This document shows positions 10,726 through 22,324 of a DNA stretch of 64,000 nt, one piece after another. The notes under the pieces were generated by a model. It saw only the letters and a program-made list of their open reading frames with translations. It made no database searches and was not told where the DNA came from. Source of the DNA: Bretschneidera sinensis (taxonomy: Eukaryota; Streptophyta; Magnoliopsida; Brassicales; Akaniaceae). The DNA is taken from assembly GCA_023935145.1 (NCBI GenBank), contig CM043697.1, positions 47,592,001 through 47,656,000 on the forward strand, given 5' to 3'. Within the stretch, counting starts at the first letter, position 1. Each line of letters begins with the position of its first letter. Made by a program: the position numbers and the translations under genes.

Positions 10726-12205
10726 AAACAACTGCTGGGAGTTGGTGCCCAAACCAGAAAAATAAATAGTTGTGGATTGTAGATGGCTCTACAAGATCAA
10801 AGAAGGGAATACTCCAAGGGATGAAGTCTGGTATAAAGCTAGGCTGGTGGCGAAGGGGTTCACACAAAAAGAAGGCATAGATTTCACTGAAATCTTCTCA
10901 CCGGTTGTGAAGTACAAGACAATACAGATAGTGTTAGCATTAGTGGTCCAATTTGATTGGGAAATTGAGCAAATGGATGCGAAGACAACATTCTTACATT
11001 GAGAGCTCGATGAGACCATTTTCATAAGGCAACCCAAAGGCTATGAAGAAGGAAGGCAGGGAGATTTGGTGTGTAAATTGAAGAAATCTCTCTATGGCCT
11101 GAAGAAATCACCTTGGCAATGGAATAAGAGGTTTGATTCCTTTGTAATCAGCTTGGGTTTCATGAGGAGCTACTATGATTCGTGCTTGTACTATAAGGGG
11201 CAGAAGGTTGAGGAAGTGGTGATCATCCTCATCTATGTTGATCACATATTGCTGGTTGGGAGCAGCATAGAGAGGATAAGGAAATTGAAGGCTCAACTCA
11301 GTGAGGAGTTTGAGATGAAGGATCTTGGCCATGCACAGAAGATCCTTGGGATATGTATCATCCGGGAAAGGGATAGAAATAGATTGAAGATCTTTCAAAC
11401 TTCCTACATAGAGAAGATGATATATAAATTCTCTATGGAAGATAGCAAACCAGTGAAGGTTCTCCTTGCTGGTCATTTCAAGTTCTCCAGCGATCAATGT
11501 CCAAGATCGGAGACAGAGAATAAGGAAATGAAAAAAGTCCCTTACTCTAGTGCTGTTGGTTCTGTTATGTTCACCATGGTAAACACTAGACCTGACATTG
11601 CTTATGTAATGAGTGTTCTCAACAGGTTTATGAGTAATCCTGGAAAGGAGTATTGGCTTGGGATGAAGTGGTTGTTGAGGTACTTGAAGGGAAGCCTAGA
11701 AATAGGGCTGGTTTATGAGAAGAGGGGTAAGTCCATCAGCCTTGAGGGTTTTGCGGATTCAGACTATGGAGTAGACCGGGATAAAAAGAGATCAATTACC
11801 TCTTATTTCTTCAACTTAAACGGATGTTGTGTAAGTTGGAAGGCTCAGTTGCAGCCAGTGGTAGCACTCGCAACAACCGAGGCTGAGTACATAGTGGCTA
11901 CGGAGGCCATTAAGGAGGCTATGTGGTGCAAAGGGTTGCTGGAAGAGTTGAAGGTACTGGAGGAGCAGGTTGTGGTGTTTTCGGATAGTCAAAGTGCATT
12001 GCATTTGTGTAAGAATCCGGTGTTCCATGAGAGGACAAAGCACATGGATGTTCGGTATCATTTCATTCGGGAAAATGTTACAAAAGGATGCATCTATGTG
12101 GATAAGGTAGCCACAGAAGAAAATCCTGCGGATTTAGGTACTAAAGTTCTACCTCTAAGTATATTCAATCATTGCCTTGGACTACTTAGGATTGGAGTTG
12201 GTTAA
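10726..12205 (+). pseudogene. Copia reverse transcriptase and RNase H
   Basis: RT opens with WLYKIK..ARLVAKGFTQKEGIDF (about 10778-10890). A TGA at 11000 follows FLH. The long segment 11066-12205 (379 codons) covers RT fingers/palm (KKSLYGLKKSPWQW), the active-site box as YVDH instead of YVDD (about 11235), and RNase H with FADSDYG, TTEAEY and SDSQSALHL acidic motifs and the HIREN/ADLGTK tail. Replacement of the second Asp of YVDD should abolish polymerisation. This is the best preserved part of the element. Confidence 0.92.
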
Positions 12206-12285
12206 TTGATGACTCAAGATGAGTTTGGATCCTGAAGCTCTCTGCACAATGGTTTGGGTTTAAACACTTAAACAAAGGTAGAGAT

Positions 12286-13276
12286 TATTGGTATTTGTCT
12301 AAGGTTTAAACATGTCTAAACATGGTTCAAAGATGGCTAAAGTCTAAACAAAGGTTGGAAGAGTAAAGTACAATATGTTAAAGGAGTGCACACGTGTGTG
12401 CATCCATTTGGGTGTGTGTGCACACCCCTAAACAACAAAGCAAAGTAGTGCGCACTATTGTGTGAAGGGCAGCATCAGTGTGCGCCTCAATGCCCCTTCA
12501 CCAGCGCCTCACTACCAAGCATGGATGTAGTTTGAAGAAGGGCAGCACCGCACCGCCCCTCCACCAGCACCGCACCGCCCATAATGTGGTGCAAATGAGC
12601 TTTGTCTAGCGCCTCACCGCTCCCTGTTCAGTGCCTAGGCACTAGGCACACTGAAGCACACATGGATAACTTGTTTAAACCTCCTCTTAGGTGCATGGAT
12701 GCAAGGTTAAAACTCACAGCACCACTTAGGATTGATGGAGGGCCATGGTTAAGTGGTCATCAAGATCTAAGGGTGGAGATTGACTCTCAAGATTGGACAA
12801 GAAGTTGGTGCACTATATAAAAGGTCACCTAGCTTCATTCTAGATATAACATTATGATATAATTTGAGATCAATTGTAAAGAGTGACAAGACACAATACA
12901 AGAGAGAATTGTGTGAGAGTGCAAAGACATAAAACACAAGAGGGACTCATTGTAGAGAGGCTGGTTGTAAAGAAGAGAGAGTAGTATAGATAGAGAACAT
13001 TGTAATAGTTCTTATCATCTTCTTTCTTCTCTTCTTGGTTCTTCAAGAACTTGAGCTTCTTAAAGAGGGTTGCTGTAATTATAAAGAACCATTGATTTAG
13101 TGCAGAGAGTTCAAAGGAACTCACGGGGACGTAGGCTATTGCCGAACCTCGATAACAAATCGCTTGTCTTCTTTTCTTTCTTGCTTTCAATTGCTGTATT
13201 TCTTTCTACAAGTCATTCTAGACTTGGGTGTTTGAAAGATCACTACCTGGGCATCTTGTCAAGGTGATTTCCAACA
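12286..13276 (+). repeat. 3' LTR of TNT1/Tork-type copia (991 bp)
   Basis: Matches 612-1627 along its whole length. It starts TATTGG rather than TGTTGG (G to A change at the tip) and ends CCAACA. A purine-rich aaacaaaggtagaga precedes it. The U3 hairpin right arm is deleted. Confidence 0.94.
12813..12824 (+). promoter_or_regulatory. Putative TATA box of copia 3' LTR
   Basis: Same ctatataaaagg as at 1163-1174, conserved although the surrounding LTR copies have diverged. It would face outward toward 13.3 kb if active. Confidence 0.6.
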
Positions 13277-13281
13277 GATAT
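13277..13281. repeat. Target-site duplication gatat, right
   Basis: Right partner of gatat at 607-611, directly after the 3' LTR end (ccaaca). SIRE-type gag sequence continues from here on the minus strand. Confidence 0.92.
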
Positions 13282-13293
13282 GGTGCTATTCAA

Positions 13294-14590
13294 TTATATT
13301 ATTTTCTTCTTTAAAATTTCATTTTCATTTTTTAGAAAATCTTGTGAAGAGTCGTAAAGCATGGAAGATAGCTTTTCTTTTTCTTCCTTTAAGCCTTCTA
13401 TCTCTTTAAAAATATATAAGACTTCCTTTTTTAGGGTCATATTCTTATAATCGAATTTCTTCAATTCTTCATGCATTTCATTTATAACCTCAATTAATTC
13501 TTCACTACTACTAACAATGTTATTATTATTAGAAGGGGAAGAAATTGATGCCTCATTCTCATTGTCAATTGCCATCAAGCATAGGTTGGCAATCACCTCG
13601 TATCAAACTTCATTGTTTGAAGTTTCTTCCTCTTTGTCATCACTCTATGTGGTTGCAATCATGGATTTCTTTTTGAAGCTCTTATAAGGTTTGCTTGTTG
13701 TTGGGCAATTGGCCTTGATGTGATTGGGCTTCTTGCAACCGAAACACACAAAAAGTTCCATTTTTGGAGAGGAATCTTTTGTGTAAGGCTTCTTGCTCTT
13801 TCTTAAGAACTTGTGAAACCTTTTGGTGATTAATGCCATCTCACCACCTTTTTCGCTGCTCTCATCCTCTTATTCCTTCTATTCCTCTTTGTTGCTTGCA
13901 GAGGCTTTGAGAGCAATCACCTTTTTCTTCTTCTAATCATCATTGACAATGGGATTCATTTTTTCCATCTCGTATGTTAATAATGATCCGATAAGTGTTT
14001 CGACATCAAGTTTCTCGAGACCTTTGGCGCTTTCCAAGTGGATGGCAAAGACTTAAAAATCTTCCTTGTTAGTTCAAATTCCTCAATGTTCTTACCAAGA
14101 AGCCTTAAACCGTTAACAATGGTAGTAAAATGTGAGTACATTTGAGAAATAGTTTCATTGGGAGACATTTTGAATGATTCATATTTTGACACTAACATAT
14201 AAATGTTTGATTTTTTTACTTCGCTATTGCCTTCATATGTAACTTGTAATTTATCCCAAATTTCTTTAGCTGAAATACATGTAGAAATTTTATTGTACTT
14301 AGCAATATCTAGAGCACAATGTAACATGCTAATTGTTCTACTATTTAGAGACATCATTCTACAATTCTCTTCATTAAACTCTGTTTTGAGTTTAGGCATT
14401 GTATGATTGATTTCTCCAATGGTTATTTCCTTTGTAGGAATTCTAGGTCATTCTTCATGACTTTCCATAGATTGTAATCTTGTCCTTCGACAAATATTTT
14501 CATTCTATTTTTCCAATAGTTATAGTTGGAGCCTTTGAACAAAGGATGCCTAATATAGGAATGTCCTTCGATATAGCTATTAGATGCCAT
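13294..14590 (-). pseudogene. SIRE-type copia gag, minus strand
   Basis: ATG is at 14590 (MASNSYIEG) just inside the primer site. The gag domain is seen at 14399-13977 (KEIWDKLQVTYEG, SQMYSHFTTIVNGLRLL, SLPSTWK), then a zinc knuckle CFGCKKPNHIKANC (CX2CX4HX4C, intact) within 13839-13645, then a Glu/Lys-rich probable coiled coil (13596-13294). Frames change between these parts and stops intervene, so it is dead. The alignable sister gag is 56545-57795, which instead has Tyr for the second zinc-knuckle Cys. Confidence 0.87.
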
Positions 14591-14631
14591 CGGATCAACT
14601 CAAGGATTTTAAGCTTAAAATTGAGTATGAA

Positions 14632-14645
14632 GCTCATATACCAAT
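14632..14645 (-). other. Primer-binding site of minus SIRE-type copia
   Basis: On the minus strand attggtatatgagc follows the LTR directly; it resembles TGGTATCAGAGC (tRNA-iMet) with two changes. The sister element has lost this region by deletion. Confidence 0.75.
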
Positions 14646-15202
14646 TGTAAAACGAGGTTCAAACCCAAGAGGGAGGTGAATTGGGTTTTAAAAACTTTTT
14701 GCTAATTAACTTCCAAGTTTTTAAAACAGTTTGATAAGCAATGCACATAATCAAATAATACACTTGTAAATAAAGGAATTAAGGGAGAGAAAATGCAAAC
14801 TCCGTTTATAGTGATTCGGTAATATCGGAATCTCTCCGACCCTCTGTCCACTCTCTTCAAGGAACATCTTCGAAGTAATCCACTAATCGTTAGTTGAGTA
14901 ACTTCACGGGTGTTGCACAAGCCTTACAATAATCTCTTTTTCACAGAAGTTGCAACCGAAGTGTTTAATCCTAAACACTCTAAGAGTTACACCAACTCTT
15001 TTCCTTTATAATAAATTGTATTAACTGTAAAGTAAGTGGTAGAGAGATAGCAATGAATGCTTTTACAAATGAATAATATCTCTCTTTCAAGAACAAGCTT
15101 GAAGAATGACTCACAATGAATTTTTACAAAGCTTTTGAGAATTAATGAGCTATATAATGAATTGAATGTGCTATCTTCCTTTTTTAAATGCTCATTGAAG
15201 TG

Positions 15203-15214
15203 AGTTTATATAGC
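15203..15214 (-). promoter_or_regulatory. Putative TATA box of SIRE-type LTR
   Basis: ggctatataaac on the minus strand, roughly in mid LTR; the corresponding region is deleted in the copy at 55681. Confidence 0.55.
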
Positions 15215-15306
15215 CTTGAATTAATATGGCCGTTTGACACTGACTTGGTAGATTTGGGGCATTAAATACTCAAGTCTCGCGTCTCAAACAATCATATTTT
15301 CGAATT

Positions 15307-15488
15307 ACCAGTCAACTTGGTCTTTATACCAGTTGACTGGGTCAAGTGAAAAATCTTCATTTTTAGGCTTAGGGAGAGTACCACTCGACTAGGTCATAGG
15401 ACCAATCGACTGGGTCCTTAGTACCAGTCGACTGGGAACTTACTGTCCCATTTCCTAGTCGACTGGTATGTAGACCTAGTTGACTGGG
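15307..15488. repeat. Cluster of CAGTCGACTG palindromes in LTR
   Basis: Seven intact or decayed copies (for example 15423-15434 ccagtcgactgg) spaced mostly 20-30 bp apart. Decayed copies differ mainly at CG, reading AGTTGACT, AATCGACT or AGTCAACT. A larger cluster lies at 61912-62229 in the sister element. Confidence 0.85.
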
Positions 15489-15800
15489 TTGTCCTTCAAC
15501 CTAGTTTTCATGTTTCAAAATAGTTTTTGACTTAAAAACATTTTGTATTTTAGTTTTGTCAAAGTCTTTTGTAAATTAAGCCATAGATCAAGCTAAGTAA
15601 TTGAATTTAGAGATTTACAAAGTGATTCAATTACCGTAATGCCTATTCTAGATCTTATGTCTTTTTTTGGTGTCTGAACGTATTGAGTTCTTGCATTTTG
15701 TTTCTAAACTGAATGCCTTTACCACTTAAATACTTAGATAAAACTGTTAGTGCAATTTAAGTAGTATTTTGTCATTATTAAAATCAAATACGAGTCAACA

Positions 15801-16623
15801 GGGACAAGAAGGAAAATTGGGCATTTGTCCCCTATACCGAATAATCAAGAAATTATTGTTTTTTTTTTCTTTTTAAGTTTAGCAACATAGAATTTATTTC
15901 CTTGTGGTTTCAATTGCAACTTGGGGTTTTGTCTTTAAAGTAGCATGTTTTACTTATGTTTTATACTATCACTCTCTTGTCCTCTACTAATTCTAAAAAA
16001 AGACCAAAAGGACACAAAATTTGTTCTCTGAAAATTAGTACTTACAAGCATCCAACACCAATCTTTACTGGAAAAAAAAAAATAGACATACAAAGGGACC
16101 CTCACGTAAAAGGACTGATAGTTTCTTCCATCAACTTCGGGTTTCTAATTTCTTTTTTTTTCTTTTTTCCTTCCTCTAAAAGAAGAAACCTTTTAAGGAC
16201 AAGATTCAGTTTTTAATCTTTCTTTCAGAAATCTAACAGCTTCACAATTTTTTGGAGAGATATGATTAATTCAACTTAAAGAATATTTTGTGGAGGAAGA
16301 ACTTCAACAATAGGATTTTCAAAGGGCCATCCAATGTCCAAACATGGTATGTTTGGAATTACCTTGTGGCTCTAGATTTGGGAAATGATAACCGCTTGTA
16401 GATTTGATTTTAAGTTTTTGATAACATATATTCATACTAGGATGTTCTACAGTATTTGTTTGTTAAAAGGAGTATAGTTTCTTGCTTCAACAAGACATGA
16501 GATTGTGCTGTGATTATATTCTACAATATCTATTTTTCCCTTTTTTTTTCTTTTTGTTTTTTGTTTTATTCAATCCCCAACTATGTTTCTGTTTTTTCTT
16601 TTCTTGCGTAATAGATGTAATCC
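15801..16623. other. AT-rich stretch between SIRE LTR and hAT ORF
   Basis: No gene recognised. gggac at 15801-15805 may be one half of the SIRE target duplication (partner off the window). The rest may be the 5' untranslated part of the hAT element at 16624, whose left terminus I could not find; it could lie on the far side of the SIRE insertion. The ORF 15956-16216 has no recognisable domain. Confidence 0.5.
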
Positions 16624-18735
16624 ATGGCTGATAGTACTAAAACCATGAAAGAAGGTTATGCTCCTACTCCTATCTCCACTCAAATGGCTGAAGATGGTGA
16701 TAATTCATCAAAATCACATATGCCTCACCCAAGTGATACAAAGGTGAGTGATTCTAAGAGAAAATCATTTGTGTGGGAGTATTTTACTAAATTAGAATAT
16801 GGGGATAAAAGTAATAGCAAATCTTTTGGTAATCACTGTGGGAGGTTAATTTGTTCTATAAGCAAAAAGAGTGCAAGTGCAATGATTAATCACTTAATAT
16901 GTAAGAAGCTTCAAGCTAACAATGTGGACAAGAATAAAAAAGAATTAACCGAGTTCACTCAAAAGAATGTTGAAACAGGAATCACCACAACTTCACTTGT
17001 TGCTAAGACGTTTGACCAAAAGTCTTGTAGGAAAGCACTTGCTAGGATGATTATCAAGGATGAGTTTCCTTTTAGGCTTGTGGAGCATGAAGGATTTAGA
17101 GAGTTTTGTGGTGTGCTATAGCCATGGTTTCAAGTTCTTTCACACTGGACATTGACTAGAGATTGGTATGCCTTATACTTAGATGAGAAAAGAAGTTGAA
17201 AAAGTTTTTGAATAAGTTTTCACATAGAATTAGTCTTACCACAGACACATGGACATCTTGTCAAAATCATAGTTATATGTGTCTCACTGCTCACTTTATT
17301 GATGATGAATGGAGATTGCACAAAAGAATTTTGAACTTTTGTCTAATTTTTAGTCATACTGGTGATATGATTGGAAAATCGATCGAGATGTTTACTTGAT
17401 TGAGGTATTAACAATGTTTTCACTGTAACAGTTGGCAATGTAACTGCTAATGATTCAACAATTGAATACTTAAGAAAGAGACTTACTAATTGGAAGGCAT
17501 GTGTCTTAAAGAGTGAATTTCTACACATGTGATGTGTTGTATATGTTTTAAATTTAATTGTTAAAGAGGGTTTGAAAGATGTATAGAAGTTTGTTATTAG
17601 AATCCATAGTGCAGTGAAATTTGTGAGATCTTCTCCAGCTAGATTACAAAGGTTTAAGACGTGCGTGGAGCAAGAAAAATTGATAGCAAAAGTTTTGTTT
17701 GCGCAAATGTTGAACTAGATGGAGTTCTACTTACTTGATGTAAAAATCTACTATGAATTTTCAAAAAACATTTGATTTGTTAGAGCTCCAAGATACTAAG
17801 TATAGGGAGGACTTAGAAAGCAAAAAGGCTTGCTTGATGAGAATGATTGGGATTATGCTCGTGGTTTGTTGCCTTTTCTTAACATCTTTTATGATGCTAC
17901 TTTGAAGATGTATGGTTCTCTTTATGTAACTGGTAATATATATATGCAACAAATATATGGGGTGAGGATGGTAATTGCTAAAAGGTGTTTCAGTGATGAT
18001 ATAAATGTACGTTTAATGGCTACAAAGATGAAAACAAAATATGACAAATATTGGGGAAACATTGACAATATGAACTTGATGTTGTTTATTACCATGATAC
18101 TTGACCCTCATCGTAAATTAGAATATGTGTATTGGGTTATTGGTGAGTCATATGATGGTGGAAAGGCTGAACTTTATGTCAAAAAGTGAAGGATACTCTT
18201 GATTCAATGTTTGGGTTCTATGGTTCCCTTGGTACGTCTTATAACATGCAATCAACTCTTCAATCTGAAGTAACACGTGCGATAGAAATTGATAGCACAA
18301 ACAATGTTGGTGATTTTATGACTTCATTGTATAAGAGGCAAAAAGTGGGACAAACAGGCGGAGATAACAAATCAGACTTAGATAAATATTTAGCCAATGA
18401 GTGTGAGGTCGAGGATCCTAAGTTTGACGTATTGAGTTGATGGAAATTAGCTGGTCAAAAATATCGAGTTCTCTCTTCTATGGCATACGATTTGTTGGCT
18501 ATGCCCATATCAATTATAGTATCAGAGTCTGCTTTTAGTGTCGGGGATCGTGTGCTTGACTCATTTTATAGTTCTTTAACTCCAAGAATTGTGGAAGCTC
18601 TAATTTGTACACAAGATTGGATCGGAACTACATATGGCCCACTTAATGTTGAAGAGATGTTGGAGGAGCTTAAAAGAATGGAATCGGGCGAGTTTCAAAA
18701 CCAAGTATTATTATATATTACTTTATGCATTTATT
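16624..18735 (+). pseudogene. hAT transposase (RICESLEEPER-like), broken
   Basis: The ancestral protein bound element ends through a BED zinc finger and cut-and-pasted them with an RNase-H-like core. ATG 16624 opens a 165-codon N-terminus with the BED region (FVWEYFTKLEYG..NHCG..MINHLIC, about residues 50-95). The first BED cysteine appears changed to Gly. TAG at 17119 ends it. Later pieces in shifting frames: RISLTTDTWTS (17196-17270), TRWSSTYLML (about 17710-17745), the DUF4413-like stretch (17830-18440), and the C-terminal hAT dimerisation block SAFSVGDRV..LTPRIVEALICTQDW (about 18525-18630). Many stops and shifts; not functional. Confidence 0.9.
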
Positions 18736-18737
18736 GA

Positions 18738-19356
18738 GCATATATAGATTATAGTTTTTGTTCCTTTGCATATTTATTGGTTTTATATAGATTCTAATTT
18801 GTTATCTTTTAAACTTTATTGTAGACATGTCAATCTTGACATCGGAACATGTACTTCTCAACATTGATGATTAAGCAATGAACATGGAAGATTATCATGG
18901 AGAGAATGCAACTTTTTCTGAATTATTTGTATTGTTTTTTCTGGTTTAGTTGCATCATTTGGTTATTTTAATGTTGCTGGGATAATCAGTTGGTTGAAAA
19001 TTTGTATAGTTTGTATTTTTCCTAAATTGTTAAACTTTGTTGGTTGAAAAATTGTTGAACTTTGTTGTATCAATTGGTTGAAAATTGCATGAAAGATTAT
19101 CATGGAAACAAGAGAGAATGAAAATTTTGGTTGAAAATGAGTTTTTTTTTTTTTTTTTAATTTTCTTTGTTGAAATCTAAATCAGGTGAAAAAATAGTTT
19201 GGATTGGATATCCGAGCCGAACCAATGGATAACCAATTGATCGGATATCCAGATTTCACATATCGGATTCAGATCAATTTTTCCCGATCCAAAAATTTTG
19301 AATCAGATAAAAAAAAGCCTTGTTCGGATCGAATATCCAATCCTTGCACAACCCTA
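18738..19356 (+). mobile_element. 3' non-coding end of hAT element
   Basis: Behind the transposase lies AT-rich sequence ending in ccttgcacaaccctac; its reverse complement (tagggttgtgcaagg) is the usual tip of this hAT family. Subterminal repeats of the type ggatatcc recur at about 19205-19340, as expected for hAT transposase binding. No matching left tip or 8-bp duplication was found. Confidence 0.7.
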
Positions 19357-19379
19357 CACATGATCATTTAAATACTAAC

Positions 19380-20090
19380 TTATGGTGGCATCCAAACCCT
19401 TTCCCCATGCTATTGCCATGAAGAATCTGAATGAGGGGCCCCTCTTCCAGCTAGTGATCACTCCAAAATTTAATCCGATCCCCTCATCTTACCCACTATT
19501 TTAGGCCATTATGTAAATATTCAAAAGCATGAACTAGACCTCTCCACGTAGTAGAACAGTCGTGTTTCAACTTTATTCCAAGTCCAAAAGTCGCCTCCCT
19601 ATATTTTGCCTTTAAGACCTGAACCCACAACTTATCTTGTTCCATGAGAAATAGCTACGCTGCCTTAGCTAGCATAGTAATATTGAGATGACGCATCTCC
19701 TTAATGCCAAGACCACCATCAATCTTACTTCTACACACCTCTCAATTCACAAGGTGAACTACCATTCTTTTTTCACTACCCCTTGTAGAAAACGCTTATT
19801 TAGTCTGTTAGTATCATCACAAACCGCCAAAGGGAGAGAGCTACTTTGCATGGAATATAGGGGAATGGAGGAAGTAACTGCTTGAATTAAGGTAGCTCTA
19901 CCAGCTAGGGACAGATGCTGCGATTTCCATCCACTCAAACGCATCTGAATTTTATCCAGTAGCTCCCTATATGTAGCTTTTGACACCCTCGAGTGGATGC
20001 GCGGAGCCCCCAAGTACTTGCCTAAGTTTCTTGTCATCTCCATCCCAAGCCTCGAACTGATTTCCTTTGTTGTTCTTCAATTAACATTCG
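19380..20090 (-). pseudogene. L1-type LINE reverse-transcriptase C-terminal fragment
   Basis: The minus-strand frame 20043-19759 reads LGKYLGAPRIHSRVSKATY..GWKSQHLSLAGRATLIQAVTSSIPLY, the block that follows the RT domain in plant L1 ORF2 proteins. Matches continue downstream in other frames to about 19380 (GGLGIKEMRHLN, LWVQVLKAKY, zf-RVT region) with several stops. RT core, endonuclease and ORF1 are absent. The fragment is truncated at both ends and I saw no poly-A tail or target duplication. Confidence 0.87.
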
Positions 20091-20191
20091 GAGAAAAGAA
20101 AACTTTTGACTTAGGGATTTTTAGATGAAGTAAGATAAGTTGTATATTGAAATATATAAAATTTGAATATAATAACGAGATAAAAAGGATA

Positions 20192-20270
20192 GGGATAAAT
20201 ACATTTCATACCTGAGTTTATGAGGTAATTATAGAAATATACTTGTGGTATTAAAAATTATTGTTTCAGA
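20192..20270 (+). repeat. Left terminal inverted repeat, Mutator-like 1
   Basis: Pairs with 21747-21826 read in reverse complement; starts gggataaatacatttcat. Confidence 0.75.
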
Positions 20271-21746
20271 CTTGAGGTTCGTAGGCTACATTACAAAAAC
20301 ATACCTCCGTTAGTGACCTTGTTAGTTAAATTATGATATTTTTTATTAAATGTCACTCCACATCATCAAATATTTTGAAAATCCCTAAATACCCTCAAAT
20401 AACCTTAATTAAATATATGAATATTGTTTTACGTTAAACATGTTAATAATTTACCATAAAAAGGGAAAAAATACAAATTCTTAGTTATGAAAGATTAGGA
20501 CCACAAAATTAGTTTCCACTCTTTGAAGAGCTATAGCAACATCGTTTTAACTTAACCATAAACAAATACAAAACGAGGAAAGAAAAATTATAGATGAAAA
20601 TGGAAATACAAAATAAGATCAGCTAAAGTTTAGTTTTTTTCCTTTACCTGATTATGAAAATTCAAAAGGAAACAAATATGTTCAGTAGGAACTCCTATAC
20701 TATCAACATTTGTTTGTGTATTTGTTTGAAGGAAAAAGAAAATGACAGGTGAAAAAATGAATTCACAGTTCATGATATATGCTAAAAGGCATCAAAATTT
20801 CTTCTTATTACTTCTTTTGACAGTGATGTTAATGGAAAGCTACTGAAATCTACTGAATTATGAGAATGAAATTGATCCTAATGTTTACATGAACTTTGTT
20901 TCAATTCTTCTGATTTAATCCCATTGATGTGAAACAGGAATCTAATTTGGTCTCAATATCTCATGAAAAAGTTGTTTTTTTCCACCATATTGCTCATTTG
21001 AAATATTGTAGCGTAGCTGCTGATGTTTGAGCGGTTGCTAGAACTCTCATTTGCCTCATTCAAAACGTTAAAAAAAAAATAGCAAACCAGGCAATCTTAT
21101 TATTTAGAACCACTTCTAATTTTTTTACCCATAAAATTTTCAAACCAAAAACTTATTCAAAACCTCATTAAATAACACCCCAAAAAATTGCAAAGTTAGA
21201 TTTACCAAAAAATCTTCTTCTTCAAAATCACTTTTATATATATATATTTTTTTTTCAAACTAAGAAGTCTTCTTCAATACCTAATTCAAGAGCATCAAAA
21301 AAATTACCAAACCCAAATTTACTTTAAATCCAAAAAATGGTAAAACATTTCACAAATCCAACCATTTTTAACCCAACAAATGGGTTCTCTTCGATTTAGA
21401 ACCTTCTTGCATTCTCAAGTAACTGACTCAAATCTGGAACACCTTTGCATCTTCAGGCGACCATGAACCTCCTTGCAATGATGGGTTTGCATTCCCTACC
21501 TCCGTGCTCTACGGTGCTGCTGTAGATCCGTGATGCCATCATCTAGGCTTGACATCATAATGAGATTTAAGGTTTACAAATTGGAGATTTAGGTTTAGGG
21601 TTAATTGATGTATGGAAGAAAGAGAGTGAGATGAGAGATAGCATATTAGGGTAAGTTCTATTGCTTTAATTTAGGCAAGGGCAACTTGAACAATTCCCAT
21701 TATCCGTTAGGAGTTAACCACTTATGTGAGATCAAATTTGGTAAAT

Positions 21747-21826
21747 GTATGAAACAATAATTTTTAATACTACATATATGTTTCTGTAATTACCCCTAAA
21801 CTCATGTATGAAAATACCTTTATCCA
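21747..21826 (-). repeat. Right terminal inverted repeat, Mutator-like 1
   Basis: Reverse complement begins tggataaaggtattttcat and follows the left repeat with scattered differences. Confidence 0.75.
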
Positions 21827-21835
21827 AAAAAGTTA

Positions 21836-22276
21836 AGAATGATTTTGACTGTTCATGTGAATTGAATTATGGTACAAAATTATTTTTTTAATGATTTATG
21901 CCTATTTAATTTATTAACTATAATTGATAATGTTGGTTAACATTTTTTTAAAATTTAAAAATTAAATTCATTTTAAAATTATATTTATTTAATGGATGTT
22001 GCATTATTAATGCACATGTGATGAATTTATGTTCTCAACAGTTTTTGAAATTAAAAATACAATAGAATGTGCAAAGTATAGTAAAATATGTATAAAGCAA
22101 AGTATGTAGTTTTTGCATTTGATTCCAATCCTGTAATTGCTTCAAATGATTCAGTGATTCAAAATGTGCAAAAAGTTTGAACATGCTTGAGTATTAACAT
22201 GCATTTGCTTGAAAGTAATTCAACCATTAACATTACGTTTTAAAGATGAAAAATACTTATCTCATATATATATATA

Positions 22277-22324
<48 letters not shown>

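Larger units (their letters stand above)
612..13276 (+). mobile_element. TNT1/Tork-type Ty1-copia retrotransposon, complete ends, dead
   Basis: LTRs at 612-1627 and 12286-13276 flank gag-pol, with a 5-bp target duplication gatat on both sides (607-611 and 13277-13281). The primer site lies 1 bp after the 5' LTR. Gene order is gag, zinc knuckle, protease, integrase, RT, RNase H, as in Pseudoviridae. A gag-only gypsy element is inserted at 2038-8374; removing it leaves a copia of about 6.3 kb. Key residues are damaged in protease, integrase and RT (see parts), so it is non-autonomous now. The 3' LTR begins TA instead of TG. Confidence 0.95.
1..15800 (-). mobile_element. SIRE/Maximus-type Ty1-copia element, 5' part, interrupted
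   Basis: Read on the minus strand, this has a 5' LTR (15800 down to 14646), a tRNA-Met-like primer site, gag (14590 down to 13294) and a low-complexity gag-pol linker (492 down to 82). Protease, integrase, RT and the 3' LTR lie beyond position 1. The body is split at 612-13276 by another copia element: gatat at 607-611 and 13277-13281 flanks the intruder and marks the rejoining point. The same family occurs on the plus strand from 55681, and that copy shows the uninterrupted order across the join. The outer LTR edge ends in caaca at 15800 (TG..CA type). Lineage is assigned from gag similarity, the linker and the extra 3' ORF of the sister copy. Confidence 0.85.
14646..15800 (-). repeat. 5' LTR of SIRE-type copia (1155 bp)
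   Basis: On the minus strand it starts TGTTGACTCG and ends TTTTACA. The start matches the LTR at 55681. It includes a TATA-like box (15203-15214) and seven degenerate copies of the palindromic CAGTCGACTG motif between about 15307 and 15488. The sister LTR lacks roughly 300 bp covering much of U3 including the TATA box. Confidence 0.88.
20192..21826. mobile_element. Non-autonomous Mutator-like element 1 (1.6 kb)
   Basis: Terminal inverted repeats of about 80 bp: 20192-20270 and 21747-21826 (reverse complement), sharing for example attaaaaattattgtttca. Flanking 9-mers aaaaggata (20183-20191) and aaaaagtta (21827-21835) agree at 7 of 9 positions, fitting a decayed 9-bp target duplication. The interior (20271-21746) has no transposase; I recognise no gene in it, although 21400-21560 is less AT-rich and could be captured sequence. 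Class assignment rests on repeat length and duplication size. Confidence 0.72.

Noticed and set aside
10726..12205. Active reverse transcriptase
   Set aside because: The 379-codon frame is long but the catalytic box reads YVDH and the protease and integrase catalytic residues are also changed.
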